64,000 nt of DNA from NCBI GenBank assembly GCA_017625815.1, contig JAGAKD010000106.1, positions 1 through 64,000 of the forward strand. Direction: 5' to 3'. Both the position numbers and the translations under genes were made by a program. This document shows positions 26,236 through 33,349 of the stretch, in pieces. The notes under the pieces are model-generated. The model was not told the origin of the DNA. It saw only the letters and a list, made by a program, of their open reading frames with translations, and did no database searches. The DNA comes from Lachnospiraceae bacterium. Its GTDB lineage: Bacteria; Bacillota; Clostridia; Lachnospirales; Lachnospiraceae. Positions within the stretch are counted from its first letter, which is position 1, and every line of letters starts with the position of its first letter.

Positions 26236-26774
26236 TTACGGGGGCAGGAATCGAACCACCGACTTCGAGGTCGCTTACAAAAGCGATATTATCTGCTTCT
26301 CTAATGTGTAATCATCTATCCAATTACAAGTTGAGTGAGCACTATTATTCGTTGGTGGGTAATTTCTACTACGAAATATTTTTGATTTACTTTTTTCTAT
26401 TAGTTCTACCGGAATTATTACTAACTGATCTTCAACAATGGAGCAAACAAAATCAATTTGATCTTTTGTATAAAATTTTAAGTTTTTTGTAGATGCTGTA
26501 AATTGTTGATTTGAAGTATAAATGATATAACTTCCGTTTTCAAGTTGATGCGCAGTCTTACATTGTATTCTAAAATATCTGTTTTGACCTGCATCAATTA
26601 ATAAGTCATATCTACTTGTATTTCCAAATGGAACTGAAACGATAAACCCAGCTTCAATAAACTTTAAAGCGCAGGCCAATTCGCACGTTATTCCTTTAAT
26701 CTGAGTTTCGTTAAATAATTTTACCATCGGTAATTAATTAAAAGCCTAATGAGATACCTCTTCTCCACCCCGTG
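26236..26774 (-). tRNA. Initiator-type tRNA apparently split in the anticodon loop by a homing endonuclease gene
   Basis: The 5' half at 26,774-26,740 reads CACGGGG-TG-GAGA-AGAGGTA-TCTC-A-TTAGG-CTTTT. The 3' half at 26,273-26,236 gives CCTCG, AAGTC, GGTGG, TTCGATT, CCTGC, CCCCGTA, A. The acceptor pairs at six of seven positions, with a C1-A72 mismatch characteristic of bacterial initiator tRNA, and TG-GAG matches fMet tRNA. The T-stem has two mismatches and the anticodon stem one, so the tRNA may be decaying. No CCA is encoded. The insertion point is within the anticodon loop; the anticodon cannot be stated because the splice sites are unknown. Confidence 0.5.
26275..26727 (-). CDS. PD-(D/E)XK homing endonuclease of I-Ssp6803I type
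   Basis: A 150-residue protein. The core reads KGITCELACALKFIEAGFIV, then VPFGNTSRYDLLIDAG with the first catalytic Asp, then YFRIQCKTA, giving a D...QxK nuclease signature. The same fold and length occur in I-Ssp6803I, which is encoded by an intron in a cyanobacterial initiator tRNA gene, matching the context here. Its coding region nearly fills the insert: about 12 bases lie before it and none clearly after it. A ribozyme core would therefore have to overlap the gene or be missing. Confidence 0.8.
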   Translation of the reverse strand: MVKLFNETQIKGITCELACALKFIEAGFIVSVPFGNTSRYDLLIDAGQNRYFRIQCKTAHQLENGSYIIYTSNQQFTASTKNLKFYTKDQIDFVCSIVEDQLVIIPVELIEKSKSKIFRSRNYPPTNNSAHSTCNWIDDYTLEKQIISLL

Positions 26775-26821
26775 ATTTTAATTCAATAACGCAAATACTC
26801 TAAAAATGTTCCAAAGTAAAG

Positions 26822-27013
26822 CTAATCTCTTTTAAGCCTTAAGACATTACCTCCAGTGCAGCATATATTTAAAGCCATTTGTGGGCAATGTTCATCTTCT
26901 TCAAAATAACAAGTAGCACATGAACCATCTGGTCTAGGTACCACAGTAAACATAGTATCCCCAATCTTTACCCAGCCTTGTTTAATGGCTGCCACTGCTT
27001 CTGGTTCTCCCAT
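26822..27013 (-). CDS. Small Cys-rich protein
   Basis: A 63-residue protein beginning MGEPEAVAAIKQGWVKIGDT. A cluster of cysteines (CATCYFEEDEHCPQMALNIC, then a further Cys) suggests zinc or metal binding. It is upstream of the split tRNA and three bases downstream of another small gene. Function unknown. Confidence 0.6.
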   Translation of the reverse strand: MGEPEAVAAIKQGWVKIGDTMFTVVPRPDGSCATCYFEEDEHCPQMALNICCTGGNVLRLKRD

Positions 27014-27016
27014 ATA

Positions 27017-27094
27017 TCAACTAAAGTTAAATTCTCCATCACATGGATCTGTAATTTCTTCTTCATTACAGTTATCAAAGTCTATATCATCCAT
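27017..27094 (-). CDS. Possible 25-residue acidic peptide
   Basis: The frame reads MDDIDFDNCNEEEITDPCDG and five more residues. A longer in-frame extension to 27,226 would be coded by a repetitive TAGTAATA-rich leader with stem-forming repeats, which looks non-coding. The peptide is very acidic, with two cysteines. It is supported only by its compact fit, three bases ahead of the next gene. Confidence 0.35.
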   Translation of the reverse strand: MDDIDFDNCNEEEITDPCDGEFNFS

Positions 27095-27121
27095 AGTAAG
27101 AGTAATAATATTATAGACACA

Positions 27122-27166
27122 TACTCTAGAGTAATAGTAGATATTAGGTAGTAATAATCTAGAGTA
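27122..27166. repeat. CTAGAGTA palindrome and repeat in a leader
   Basis: TACTCTAGAGTA (27,122-27,133) is a perfect palindrome, and CTAGAGTA recurs at 27,159-27,166, so CTCTAG and CTAGAG can form a long hairpin across TAGTAATA-type repeats. The same 8-base word recurs in several non-coding tracts on the right side of the window. It may be an operator or an RNA helix. Confidence 0.5.
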
Positions 27167-27262
27167 GGGTAATATAATTGTTATTAGACTGTAATTACTA
27201 TCTATTACTACTATATACTCTATCATCTCTAAACTCTAAGTAATAGAGTAACGTAAAATAAG

Positions 27263-27280
27263 TTAATTTTGTTCCAATTT
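27263..27280 (-). promoter_or_regulatory. 18-base conserved upstream motif, copy 2
   Basis: Minus strand AAATTGGAACAAAATTAA, identical to the copy at 9,740-9,757 and followed by ACTTATTTTACGTTACT. It lies at the end of the small membrane protein gene and ahead of the next leftward genes. A promoter is the likeliest reading. Confidence 0.5.
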
Positions 27281-27473
27281 AGATAGGAAATGTTGTAAAA
27301 TTTACAATTATTAGACAAATAATAAACCAAAAAATTATCCCAATTAATGATCCATGATACAAAGCTAAAGCATAAAATAATGGCTCATTTGGCTTAATTT
27401 CCCCCTTATCTATTGCTTTTACTGTAGGAAAAATACCAACCAATGGAAGTAAATAAAGTAAAAATTTTAACAT
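27279..27473 (-). CDS. Small membrane protein
   Basis: A 64-residue protein with two predicted membrane helices: LKFLLYLLPLVGIF (residues 2-15) and SLIGIIFWFIICLIIVNF (about 42-59). The linker is short and charged (DKGEIKPNEP). Its stop overlaps the conserved 18-base motif by two bases. A holin-like or superinfection role is possible but unsupported. Confidence 0.6.
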   Translation of the reverse strand: MLKFLLYLLPLVGIFPTVKAIDKGEIKPNEPLFYALALYHGSLIGIIFWFIICLIIVNFTTFPI

Positions 27474-27535
27474 TATTTAAGAATTTTTAACATTTAACCT
27501 TAAAGCGTTAACAAATATTTTAACAATATTTAACA

Positions 27536-27838
27536 TTATTTAACATTTATACGATAATTTAGAAGTGTTAATAAATCATAAAATTTGTTAATATTATCAA
27601 AATACAAAGTATAGTTAATTACTACGATATTTTCGTCACGGTCTTCGTCACTAAATGGGTTATATATCCTCAAATTAGTAACAGCTAAACACTTCTCCCC
27701 ATTAACTTTAGTATGTTCTTCAATTGTACATTCTAATATTTCAAAGTCACTATAATCATATATTAGAATCTTTGTACTCTCTAACATTGTATTTCTGATA
27801 ATAAATCCAGCTGCTTTTAATTCATCTTCAAAGATCAT
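27536..27838 (-). CDS. Unrecognised early-type protein
   Basis: A 100-residue protein beginning MIFEDELKAAGFIIRNTMLE, predicted beta-rich with an amphipathic C-terminal helix (NKFYDLLTLLNYRINVK). It overlaps the upstream gene by 11 bases. Being close to the divergent region, it is probably expressed early. Function unknown. Just downstream are several TTTAACATT repeats (27,486-27,547). Confidence 0.6.
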   Translation of the reverse strand: MIFEDELKAAGFIIRNTMLESTKILIYDYSDFEILECTIEEHTKVNGEKCLAVTNLRIYNPFSDEDRDENIVVINYTLYFDNINKFYDLLTLLNYRINVK

Positions 27839-28070
27839 AATTACTCCATTCCTCCTTTGGTATTAATGTTTTTAATGCTTCTTTTACTTCAGGGATAGTA
27901 CTACCAGATACTACGTAATCTCCGTAACGTATGTTGTGTTTATACTTACCCATCTTTATGGACAATTTATCTGCCATTTCTTCTAATTGCTCAGATGTTA
28001 TGAATTTCTGTCCATTATCACTTGCATCTCTTATTTGAGCATATAGAGATTTATTAATTACTGCTGTCAT
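27828..28070 (-). CDS. First leftward gene, small early-type protein
   Basis: An 80-residue protein beginning MTAVINKSLYAQIRDASDNG with a helical N-terminal half and a small C-terminal beta segment (DYVVSGSTIPEVKEALK). It is the first gene left of the divergent intergenic region, the position of immediate-early genes. No domain recognised. Confidence 0.6.
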   Translation of the reverse strand: MTAVINKSLYAQIRDASDNGQKFITSEQLEEMADKLSIKMGKYKHNIRYGDYVVSGSTIPEVKEALKTLIPKEEWSNYDL

Positions 28071-28396
28071 ATATAAATAAACGTAATAAAGGAATAAAGT
28101 GCGTGTGGATGTATTTTAAAAATTTTTTATAAAAATTTAGGGGATATATTGGTGAGAGCGTGATGCAGTACCCAATCACGCCCCCAATCCCTTGAAGTGC
28201 GGGAAAGCCCCCCCGCGATACAAATAAGGGGCACAAGGTGAAATTGAGTGTGTATAACCGTAAGATTTAAACACTACAAAGCCCTATGCGTAAAGAGGGT
28301 ACAGACAGGTGAATAGCTAGTCCTGTCACTTAATATATAGCTTTTCTTTTACTAAACTAAAAAACCTTATGGTGTATAGGTCAACCGTACAATGTT
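28071..28396. promoter_or_regulatory. Divergent intergenic region: main promoter and possible origin
   Basis: 326 bases separate the leftward and rightward gene blocks. It holds an AT-rich tract near 28,110-28,140 and then a GC-richer patch with hairpins GCGTGAT/ATCACGC (28,158-28,181), GCGGG/CCCGC (about 28,199-28,216) and GACAGG/CCTGTC (28,304-28,327). A TTTATTACGTTTA sequence ahead of the first leftward gene resembles the other leftward upstream motifs. The switch in direction, absence of genes and changed composition make it the best site for two-way transcription and possibly replication start. No standard -7/-33 Bacteroidota promoter could be fixed with confidence. A 60-residue minus-strand frame here looks spurious. 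Confidence 0.6.
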
Positions 28397-29005
28397 GTGG
28401 CAAACGAAAAGAAAGTCGTTCTATCAAGCGTAAAGATTGAAAAAAGTGCTAATAACATGCCTTATTTACGCTTAGAATACAGCAATGTAGCTGTAGCATC
28501 TACTGACCCTGCATTAGCTGCATTTGCAGAGGATTTAGGTATGATCCATGCTGAAGTTGATAAACCTATTGTTGACGTAATGTCTTCATCTAAGTTTATA
28601 ACTGATGCTTCTGGCAAACAAACACCAGACATCGCTGCAGCTACAGAATGGTGTAATAAAATGGGTCCAGCATTTGGTAGACTAAAAGCTGCCAATTTTC
28701 AATTCACAGCTCGTGAATATGTCATGCCTGTTTCCGATTATTATCGCAAAAACAGTGACGGTTCTGTCGATACATCTACTGTACATAACACAATGTCTGT
28801 ATGGTGCATCTTAGACCCAATGACTAACGAACCTTGGACACCTAATGCTCCGCAATCTAAGGCAAACTCACGCCTTAAAAACGGAGGTTCTATGTATCAA
28901 TTGGTATCTACATACCAAAAGATACAAACACAAACCGCACAGGCTGAAGACACACTTGCCACATTAACTGGCGGTGCATCTGAAGCTACAACAATGGAAT
29001 TCTAA
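28397..29005 (+). CDS. First rightward gene, abundant-type early protein
   Basis: A 202-residue soluble protein starting at GTG 28,397 (ANEKKVVLSSVKIEKSANN). It is beta-rich with a Thr/Ala-rich C-terminus ending TTMEF. The hydrophobic terminal Phe after a flexible tail is reminiscent of SSB-type proteins, but the tail is not clearly acidic and another gene at 51 kb fits SSB better. Codon use is the most host-like in the region, suggesting strong expression. Function unknown. Confidence 0.65.
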   Translation: MANEKKVVLSSVKIEKSANNMPYLRLEYSNVAVASTDPALAAFAEDLGMIHAEVDKPIVDVMSSSKFITDASGKQTPDIAAATEWCNKMGPAFGRLKAANFQFTAREYVMPVSDYYRKNSDGSVDTSTVHNTMSVWCILDPMTNEPWTPNAPQSKANSRLKNGGSMYQLVSTYQKIQTQTAQAEDTLATLTGGASEATTMEF

Positions 29006-29069
29006 GGGGGAATAATCCCCCTTATTAATTTGTAAACAAATTAGATAACAAATATATTACACAAAGAAA

Positions 29070-29372
29070 ATGAAAAGAGAAAAGGAAATTAGAACCGTAA
29101 TTTGTATATTAACTTCTCATGACATTAACCCAGATATTAATTATCCTGAGTTAATTAAAGAAGGTATACAAAAAATAATTAGTTACTTTGGTACCAAATG
29201 GGCTAAAGAAGCTGAAGATGATATGCCTATGGTACTAGTAGATTGTAGCGTAACCGAAGAAGATATTACACATTTAGAAGGTATAATGCCTTCAACTAGT
29301 TGTAGACTATTGTGTCTACAGGGAGAAAAAGACAATGTTAAATCAACTGGTTATATATTACAAGTACTATGA
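29070..29372 (+). CDS. Unrecognised 100-residue protein
   Basis: It begins MKREKEIRTVICILTSHDIN and looks alpha/beta (VICILTSHD, PMVLVDCS, CRLLCLQGEK), perhaps a small Rossmann-like fold. It overlaps the next small gene by four bases (ATGA), so the pair is translationally coupled. Function unknown. Confidence 0.6.
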   Translation: MKREKEIRTVICILTSHDINPDINYPELIKEGIQKIISYFGTKWAKEAEDDMPMVLVDCSVTEEDITHLEGIMPSTSCRLLCLQGEKDNVKSTGYILQVL

Positions 29373-29491
29373 AAATGAGAAAGAAAATAGACGATTTGAC
29401 ATTAGCGGGTATAGTATTTGTTGGTACACTATTACTTGCAGGTGCAATACATGCATTATTTGTATTATCAGAAATATTAGGAACATGGTAA
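29369..29491 (+). CDS. 40-residue membrane peptide
   Basis: It begins MKMRKKIDDLTLAGIVFVGT, with a single membrane helix (LTLAGIVFVGTLLLAGAIHA) behind a basic N-terminus. Its ATG overlaps the previous stop and its end overlaps the next gene's start. Three coupled small genes in a row support translation. Confidence 0.55.
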   Translation: MKMRKKIDDLTLAGIVFVGTLLLAGAIHALFVLSEILGTW

Positions 29492-29616
29492 AACAATTAT
29501 TTAAAAACACAATTAATATAATTATATGTATAATAAATGCCATGTTTTGGAGTATAATACTAATTACAATAATATGTAGTTATTGTTATATCATACACTT
29601 AGTTAATAACAAATAA
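29485..29616 (+). CDS. 43-residue membrane peptide
   Basis: It begins MVKQLFKNTINIIICIINAM and is almost wholly hydrophobic through residue 38, probably one or two membrane helices. The ATG overlaps the previous gene's end (ATGGTAA). A longer in-frame start at 29,335 would overlap two genes and is less likely. Function unknown. Confidence 0.5.
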   Translation: MVKQLFKNTINIIICIINAMFWSIILITIICSYCYIIHLVNNK

Positions 29617-29627
29617 ATATCAAATTT

Positions 29628-29831
29628 ATGAAACCAAATAAAATAGCATCAGCAATAAGAATAGGTAACATGACTATCGTGTTATCTGGTTCTTTTAAAG
29701 ATTGGGAAATCATTGAAACTTCAATAGTTCAATGTGGTAACAAACAACAAGTCACAACTAAAATTATGAGATTTAAATCTCGTAAATTAGCTGACAAAGA
29801 GTTTAACAGACGTAAAAGATTAGGATTATGA
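29628..29831 (+). CDS. Small basic protein
   Basis: A 67-residue protein beginning MKPNKIASAIRIGNMTIVLS with a beta-strand-rich core and a strongly basic C-terminal helix (SRKLADKEFNRRKRLGL). It overlaps the next ATG by four bases. Nucleic-acid binding is plausible from charge only. Confidence 0.55.
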   Translation: MKPNKIASAIRIGNMTIVLSGSFKDWEIIETSIVQCGNKQQVTTKIMRFKSRKLADKEFNRRKRLGL

Positions 29832-30106
29832 AGACAATCATTGTTTTATTACCATTAATTATTAATGGTGGCAATAACAAACGTAATATAAAACAGATAC
29901 GTGATTCTTTAATACCTTTACTTGGAGAATTAAATACTGAATGGCATTATACAAATGCATTAATATTTAATGGTGAATTATCAACAGATGTAAAGGAAAA
30001 GATTTACAGACGTTTAATAGTTCGAGATTGTTCTGTATTATATGTAACGACAGAAAATGATCCATACAATAATAATAAAAATCCTAATTATTGGGATATT
30101 AGTTAA
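29828..30106 (+). CDS. Unrecognised 92-residue protein
   Basis: It begins MKTIIVLLPLIINGGNNKRN. Pattern suggests a small alpha/beta fold (IIVLLPLII, HYTNALIFNG, CSVLYVTTEND), somewhat like the 100-residue gene at 29,070, and the two may be distant paralogs. Function unknown. Confidence 0.55.
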   Translation: MKTIIVLLPLIINGGNNKRNIKQIRDSLIPLLGELNTEWHYTNALIFNGELSTDVKEKIYRRLIVRDCSVLYVTTENDPYNNNKNPNYWDIS

Positions 30107-30157
30107 ATACCAATCAGTGTATGAAGTGATACACAACATTTATTAATACAAAATGAT

Positions 30158-30577
30158 ATGAAAAATAGTTTAATATTATTATTCTTATTAATCATATTCT
30201 CATCAAATACTCCAAATCTATATATAAATAAAGATAAAATAGATAAAGAGATAAATGATAAGATATGGGAAGCATTAGTAAATGCAATATGTATCATTGA
30301 ATCGAACAACAATGATAATGCAATCAATCCACGTAGTGGAGCATCTGGGCGTTTTCAAATGAAAACTATTTATGTTGATGAAGTGAATAGAATATTAAAA
30401 CAAAATAAATACAAATACAGCGATAGATTTGATGCAAAGAAATCACGTGAAATGTTTGAAATATATCAATCACATCATAATCCAACAAAGGATATTAACA
30501 AAGCAATGGTTATTCATAGAGGAAAACATAGTAAAAAGTATATCAATGCAGTTAAAAAAGAAATGAAATGTACATAA
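30158..30577 (+). CDS. Secreted lysozyme / lytic transglycosylase-like protein
   Basis: A 139-residue protein. A signal peptide covers residues about 1-19 (MKNSLILLFLLIIFSSNTP). The catalytic-type Glu lies in CIIESNNNDNAINPRSGASG (residues 45-64), followed by RFQMKTIY, matching the 'hhESxxxxxAxSxxGAxGhxQ' pattern of transglycosylases. The C-terminus is basic. It probably attacks peptidoglycan during lysis. The next gene, overlapping by 10 bases, encodes a small membrane peptide suited to be a holin or release factor. Confidence 0.7.
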   Translation: MKNSLILLFLLIIFSSNTPNLYINKDKIDKEINDKIWEALVNAICIIESNNNDNAINPRSGASGRFQMKTIYVDEVNRILKQNKYKYSDRFDAKKSREMFEIYQSHHNPTKDINKAMVIHRGKHSKKYINAVKKEMKCT

Positions 30578-30690
30578 GTGTATTAGAAGGTATAATACTA
30601 CTAATAATGGTTATCTTACTACCATTCATAGTAAAAGGTTTAAGTATAATTATACGTAATGTAGCCAACGACAGTAACAAGCCTGTGTAA
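30568..30690 (+). CDS. 40-residue membrane peptide next to the lysozyme gene (holin candidate)
   Basis: It begins MYISVLEGIILLIMVILLPF, with one long membrane helix (residues 4-29) and a polar C-terminus (RNVANDSNKPV). The start overlaps the lysozyme gene by 10 bases. Adjacency suggests a lysis role, but one helix and small size make this only a candidate. Confidence 0.5.
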   Translation: MYISVLEGIILLIMVILLPFIVKGLSIIIRNVANDSNKPV

Positions 30691-31025
30691 ATACAGAGTT
30701 AAGTAACCTTTTGTATTTCTATCAGTTTTGCATGATTAGTTCAGAAGAATAAATACTACGGTTCGTGAGAATAGTAGTATTGATTTTAATAACAACATCT
30801 CCAGAGTAATGACAACCTCAACGAAGCACAATCCGATAAATTCGGCACATCCTAAAGCTGTTTTTAATTTCTGACATAGTGTTTTTCATGGTATAATAGA
30901 TTAATAATTACTCAATGTGTGCGGGTTCTGGAGTCCAGTAAGCTTAAATATGTTATCTCTGTCCGAATGATGATAACTGCTGAAGCCAATAGTCATTATT
31001 TTATCTTGCATAAATTTTCATAGCT
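30691..31025 (+). ncRNA. Structured non-coding tract
   Basis: 335 bases without a credible reading frame. Helices seen: AAATACA/TGTATTT (30,689-30,718), AATACTAC/GTAGTATT (30,752-30,781) and CCGA/TCGG near 30,828-30,840. The phrase CATCCTAAAG near 30,845 recurs at 40,761 in the large tract, and TCTCCAGAGT resembles TTCCAGAGT at 33,968. The tract lies between same-strand genes, so it is transcribed. It could be a leader or a processed RNA. Confidence 0.45.
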
Positions 31026-31352
31026 ATGAACCGAATTATATTGCGAGACAACAAAAAGACTAATTTTATTAGTCAGATTAATACGTTGAAACAACGTTTT
31101 AATCTAAAATTATGGATGACCATTAAACTTATCTATCATTTAAGAAAAGATAAGTCTATAATCATCCAATCTTTCAAAGATACAGCATGGATTAACAATA
31201 GAATAGAATATTCATATTTTATTCTATGTAATAAATTTAATGCTGTTCTAATAGAAGAAGATAATGTGTTCTTTAGACAAATTGATAGAAGAGACTACAA
31301 TTTGTTATTAGATTCATATCCAAAAGGAATTACATTATTTATTGAAAGATAA
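31026..31352 (+). CDS. Unrecognised basic protein
   Basis: A 108-residue protein beginning MNRIILRDNKKTNFISQINT. Its N-terminal helices are basic (LKQRFNLKLWMTIKLIYHLR) and a short beta region ends in ITLFIER. It lies between two structured non-coding tracts and has no close operon partner. Nucleic-acid binding is possible; function unknown. Confidence 0.55.
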   Translation: MNRIILRDNKKTNFISQINTLKQRFNLKLWMTIKLIYHLRKDKSIIIQSFKDTAWINNRIEYSYFILCNKFNAVLIEEDNVFFRQIDRRDYNLLLDSYPKGITLFIER

Positions 31353-31360
31353 AGTTTATA

Positions 31361-31423
31361 GGGTAAGTAGAAGTTTTTAGGATTTAATTACATTTTCTTT
31401 TGTTTGTTTTATTCTACTTACCC
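31361..31423 (+). terminator. Long stem-loop with T-run, terminator-like
   Basis: GGGTAAGTAGAA pairs perfectly with TTCTACTTACCC across a 39-base AT-rich loop, followed by TTTTAC. It starts nine bases after the stop of the 108-residue gene. The long loop is unusual for a terminator, so an RNA-processing site is an alternative. Confidence 0.55.
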
Positions 31424-31527
31424 TTTTACTACAGAAATGCATCGGATTATATATTTATTTATTAGTTATTAATCAAGTATTTTCTAAGAGCCACCTGAGA
31501 TAACATGTGAATGGTCTATTGGGTATT

Positions 31528-31604
31528 AATCTAGAGTATTTGATAGTATGAACTGCATGGTGAGTACACTAGTGCGTATGTAAGTATTATCATTACTCTA
31601 GATT
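31528..31604 (+). ncRNA. 77-base extended hairpin
   Basis: AATCTAGAGTA pairs perfectly with TACTCTAGATT. Nested pairings include TGATA/TATCA, GCATG near CGTATG, and GGTG/CACT around AGTA. It lies 43 bases ahead of the L7/L12-like gene. Being long and nearly closed, it may be a regulatory leader or a stable small RNA. Confidence 0.5.
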
Positions 31605-31646
31605 ATTTTGTTTGAATTAACATTTATTAACATAATTATCAAAGTT

Positions 31647-32123
31647 ATGAAACTACAGTTTAAAATAACAGATCTTCCTGATTCTGAAAGATTTAGAACA
31701 ATTAAAATTATTTCAGAGTTTTTCAGAATGCCTTTAAAAAAGGCTAGAGATTTAGTATATTCTGGTGACTTTGTACTAGAAAGTAATGACAATGCGCTTA
31801 AAGATTTAATTGCATCTTTACCAAAAGAAGTAAAAATATCATCAGTTGATGAATCACTGAGTGCAACATTTGATTCAATGATCCAAGAACACAATGAATC
31901 TGACACATTTGTCAAATTTATAGAAAGTATAAAGACATGTGTATTTGTACATACTCCTTATGTAATAATAACTAAACAAAAATTTAGTAATTTATTAGAT
32001 AATAGAGATCAATTAAGTGAAATGTACAAATATAGAGCTTTGTATGAAGATTTAAAAGGAAGTTTAGAATCATTAAATAAACAATTTGAAAATGCCATCA
32101 AGGAAAATAGTAGCATCTCTTGA
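31647..32123 (+). CDS. Protein with a ribosomal L7/L12 C-terminal-like domain
   Basis: About 158 residues from the ATG at 31,647 (MKLQFKITDLPDSERFRTIK). Residues about 5-62 follow the bL12 C-terminal pattern: ERFRTIKIISEFFRMPLKKA, then RDLVYSGDFVLESN, then LKDLIASLPKEVKISSVDE, matching the family's 'hxVIKxhRxhTGLGLKEAKxhV...ALxxAGAxVxh'. The rest is helical with a coiled-coil end. Bacterial L7/L12 binds translation factors and stimulates their GTPase activity, so a phage copy might act on ribosomes. This is a pattern match by eye. Confidence 0.45.
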   Translation: MKLQFKITDLPDSERFRTIKIISEFFRMPLKKARDLVYSGDFVLESNDNALKDLIASLPKEVKISSVDESLSATFDSMIQEHNESDTFVKFIESIKTCVFVHTPYVIITKQKFSNLLDNRDQLSEMYKYRALYEDLKGSLESLNKQFENAIKENSSIS

Positions 32124-32463
32124 AGAAATTAGAGATGCAATACGTGAAGAAGTGAAGAAAGAACTAAAAAATGAGTTCATATTTGACGTTTGTATAAAAC
32201 AAATCCAAATAATATTTGCAGTATTACATGGAGGAAATAAATACAATTCACAACGAATCTATGAATTATTACACAGATACACGATAGCTCACGAACTTGT
32301 ACACGATTTAATAACTACAAGTTTATTAAATAATTTTTTCGATATAAATGCCCCAAAAATAAAGAATCTTAGAACACGTCTTTGGTGGCAGTTAAAAGAA
32401 AAAATATTAAAAGAAAATAGGGAGTGGAAAAGTAAAAATACAAAACGTGTTAATATTAATTAG
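32092..32463 (+). CDS. Unrecognised helical protein
   Basis: About 123 residues from ATG 32,092 (MPSRKIVASLEEIRDAIREE); an in-frame TTG six bases earlier is weaker. The N-terminus is a charged helix, the middle holds RYTIAHELVHDLITTS, which contains HELVH, matching HExxH, and the C-terminus is basic (WWQLKEKILKENREWKSKN). It overlaps the previous gene by 32 bases. Whether the HExxH is functional is unclear because the protein is short. Confidence 0.5.
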   Translation: MPSRKIVASLEEIRDAIREEVKKELKNEFIFDVCIKQIQIIFAVLHGGNKYNSQRIYELLHRYTIAHELVHDLITTSLLNNFFDINAPKIKNLRTRLWWQLKEKILKENREWKSKNTKRVNIN

Positions 32464-32476
32464 AAAGTCAATAAAT

Positions 32477-32962
32477 ATGGAATCAAAAAGTAATTTCTTC
32501 AAAGGTTCGATAATAGTAATATTACTGTTATTGTTAACGTGTGCAGGTATATGTACGCACAAATATATATCACAACCACCATCTACAGAAACATATGTTT
32601 GTGAAGATACGGCTGTGATATTACCGATTACAAAAGAAGAGGCAATGAAAGAATACTTGGAAACTAAGGAATTTAATCGTTGCTTTGATGTCTATATGAA
32701 ATTACCTGAAGTAATAGTAAGTTCTTTATTTGATAAATTAGGTACAGAAGCTTTTGTCGAAGACTATGTATATGAATACGAAAAGAATAAAGAATATTAC
32801 ATATCATTACAGGTAAGTAACATATTAGAAAAGATAGGATTAAAAGATAAAGGTGTAGATGGAGATAAAATTAAACAAGTTCAAGTTAAAACAGAACTGA
32901 AAGAATCTCAAGATCTACCTGTACAATTAAAAGTTAATCCTGATTCGAGTTATAAAAAGTAG
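32477..32962 (+). CDS. Membrane-anchored protein of unknown function
   Basis: About 161 residues from ATG 32,477 (MESKSNFFKGSIIVILLLLL), with one N-terminal membrane anchor (SIIVILLLLLTCAGI) and then a mostly helical acidic domain. The anchor contains a Cys in TCAG, which could be a lipobox-like site, though not a perfect one. The domain probably faces the periplasm. No catalytic motif is visible. Confidence 0.55.
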   Translation: MESKSNFFKGSIIVILLLLLTCAGICTHKYISQPPSTETYVCEDTAVILPITKEEAMKEYLETKEFNRCFDVYMKLPEVIVSSLFDKLGTEAFVEDYVYEYEKNKEYYISLQVSNILEKIGLKDKGVDGDKIKQVQVKTELKESQDLPVQLKVNPDSSYKK

Positions 32963-33349
32963 TATCTCGATTTTTCATAATTATAGATCTTAAAGTGTTA
33001 AACATCAGACTACATTCATCTGTGAAGACCAATGTAGTCGCACTCCCTTTAAATAGTCAATATGGTGAGAATCCATATCAAACATGTGGGGCTTATATCT
33101 CATATTACTGCAGGATATGAGTATTAGTGCAGACGTAAAAATCATGTCTTCAATAAGCTGTTGTTATTACGAAACAATAGCTGCTTAGAAGTAAACTTGA
33201 AATAAGTAAATATCGTAAAATATTAATTACCTCGTATAATTAGATTTAGCGAGATTGCTACAACAATCAACATTTTAGTTCATCAGTTCCTGTCAATAGT
33301 TGTAGCTATTGACCGTCCATAGTTATTAACTTTTTAAAATTTATCAAAA
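32963..33349 (+). ncRNA. Structured non-coding tract ahead of the 145-residue gene
   Basis: 387 bases with no credible gene. Helices: GACTACATT/AATGTAGTC (33,008-33,039), CTCATAT/ATATGAG around a 9-base loop near 33,097-33,121, an AGC..TTGTT/AACAA..GCT arm near 33,160-33,182, and GTCAATAG/CTATTGAC around a 6-base loop (33,292-33,313). A TTATTAACTTTTTAAA phrase near 33,323 recurs near 49,664, each just before a gene. The tract is probably transcribed with its neighbours. Confidence 0.5.

Noticed and set aside
28054..28236. 60-residue minus-strand frame in the divergent region
   Set aside because: It covers hairpins and the probable promoter and overlaps the first leftward gene; composition is not protein-like.
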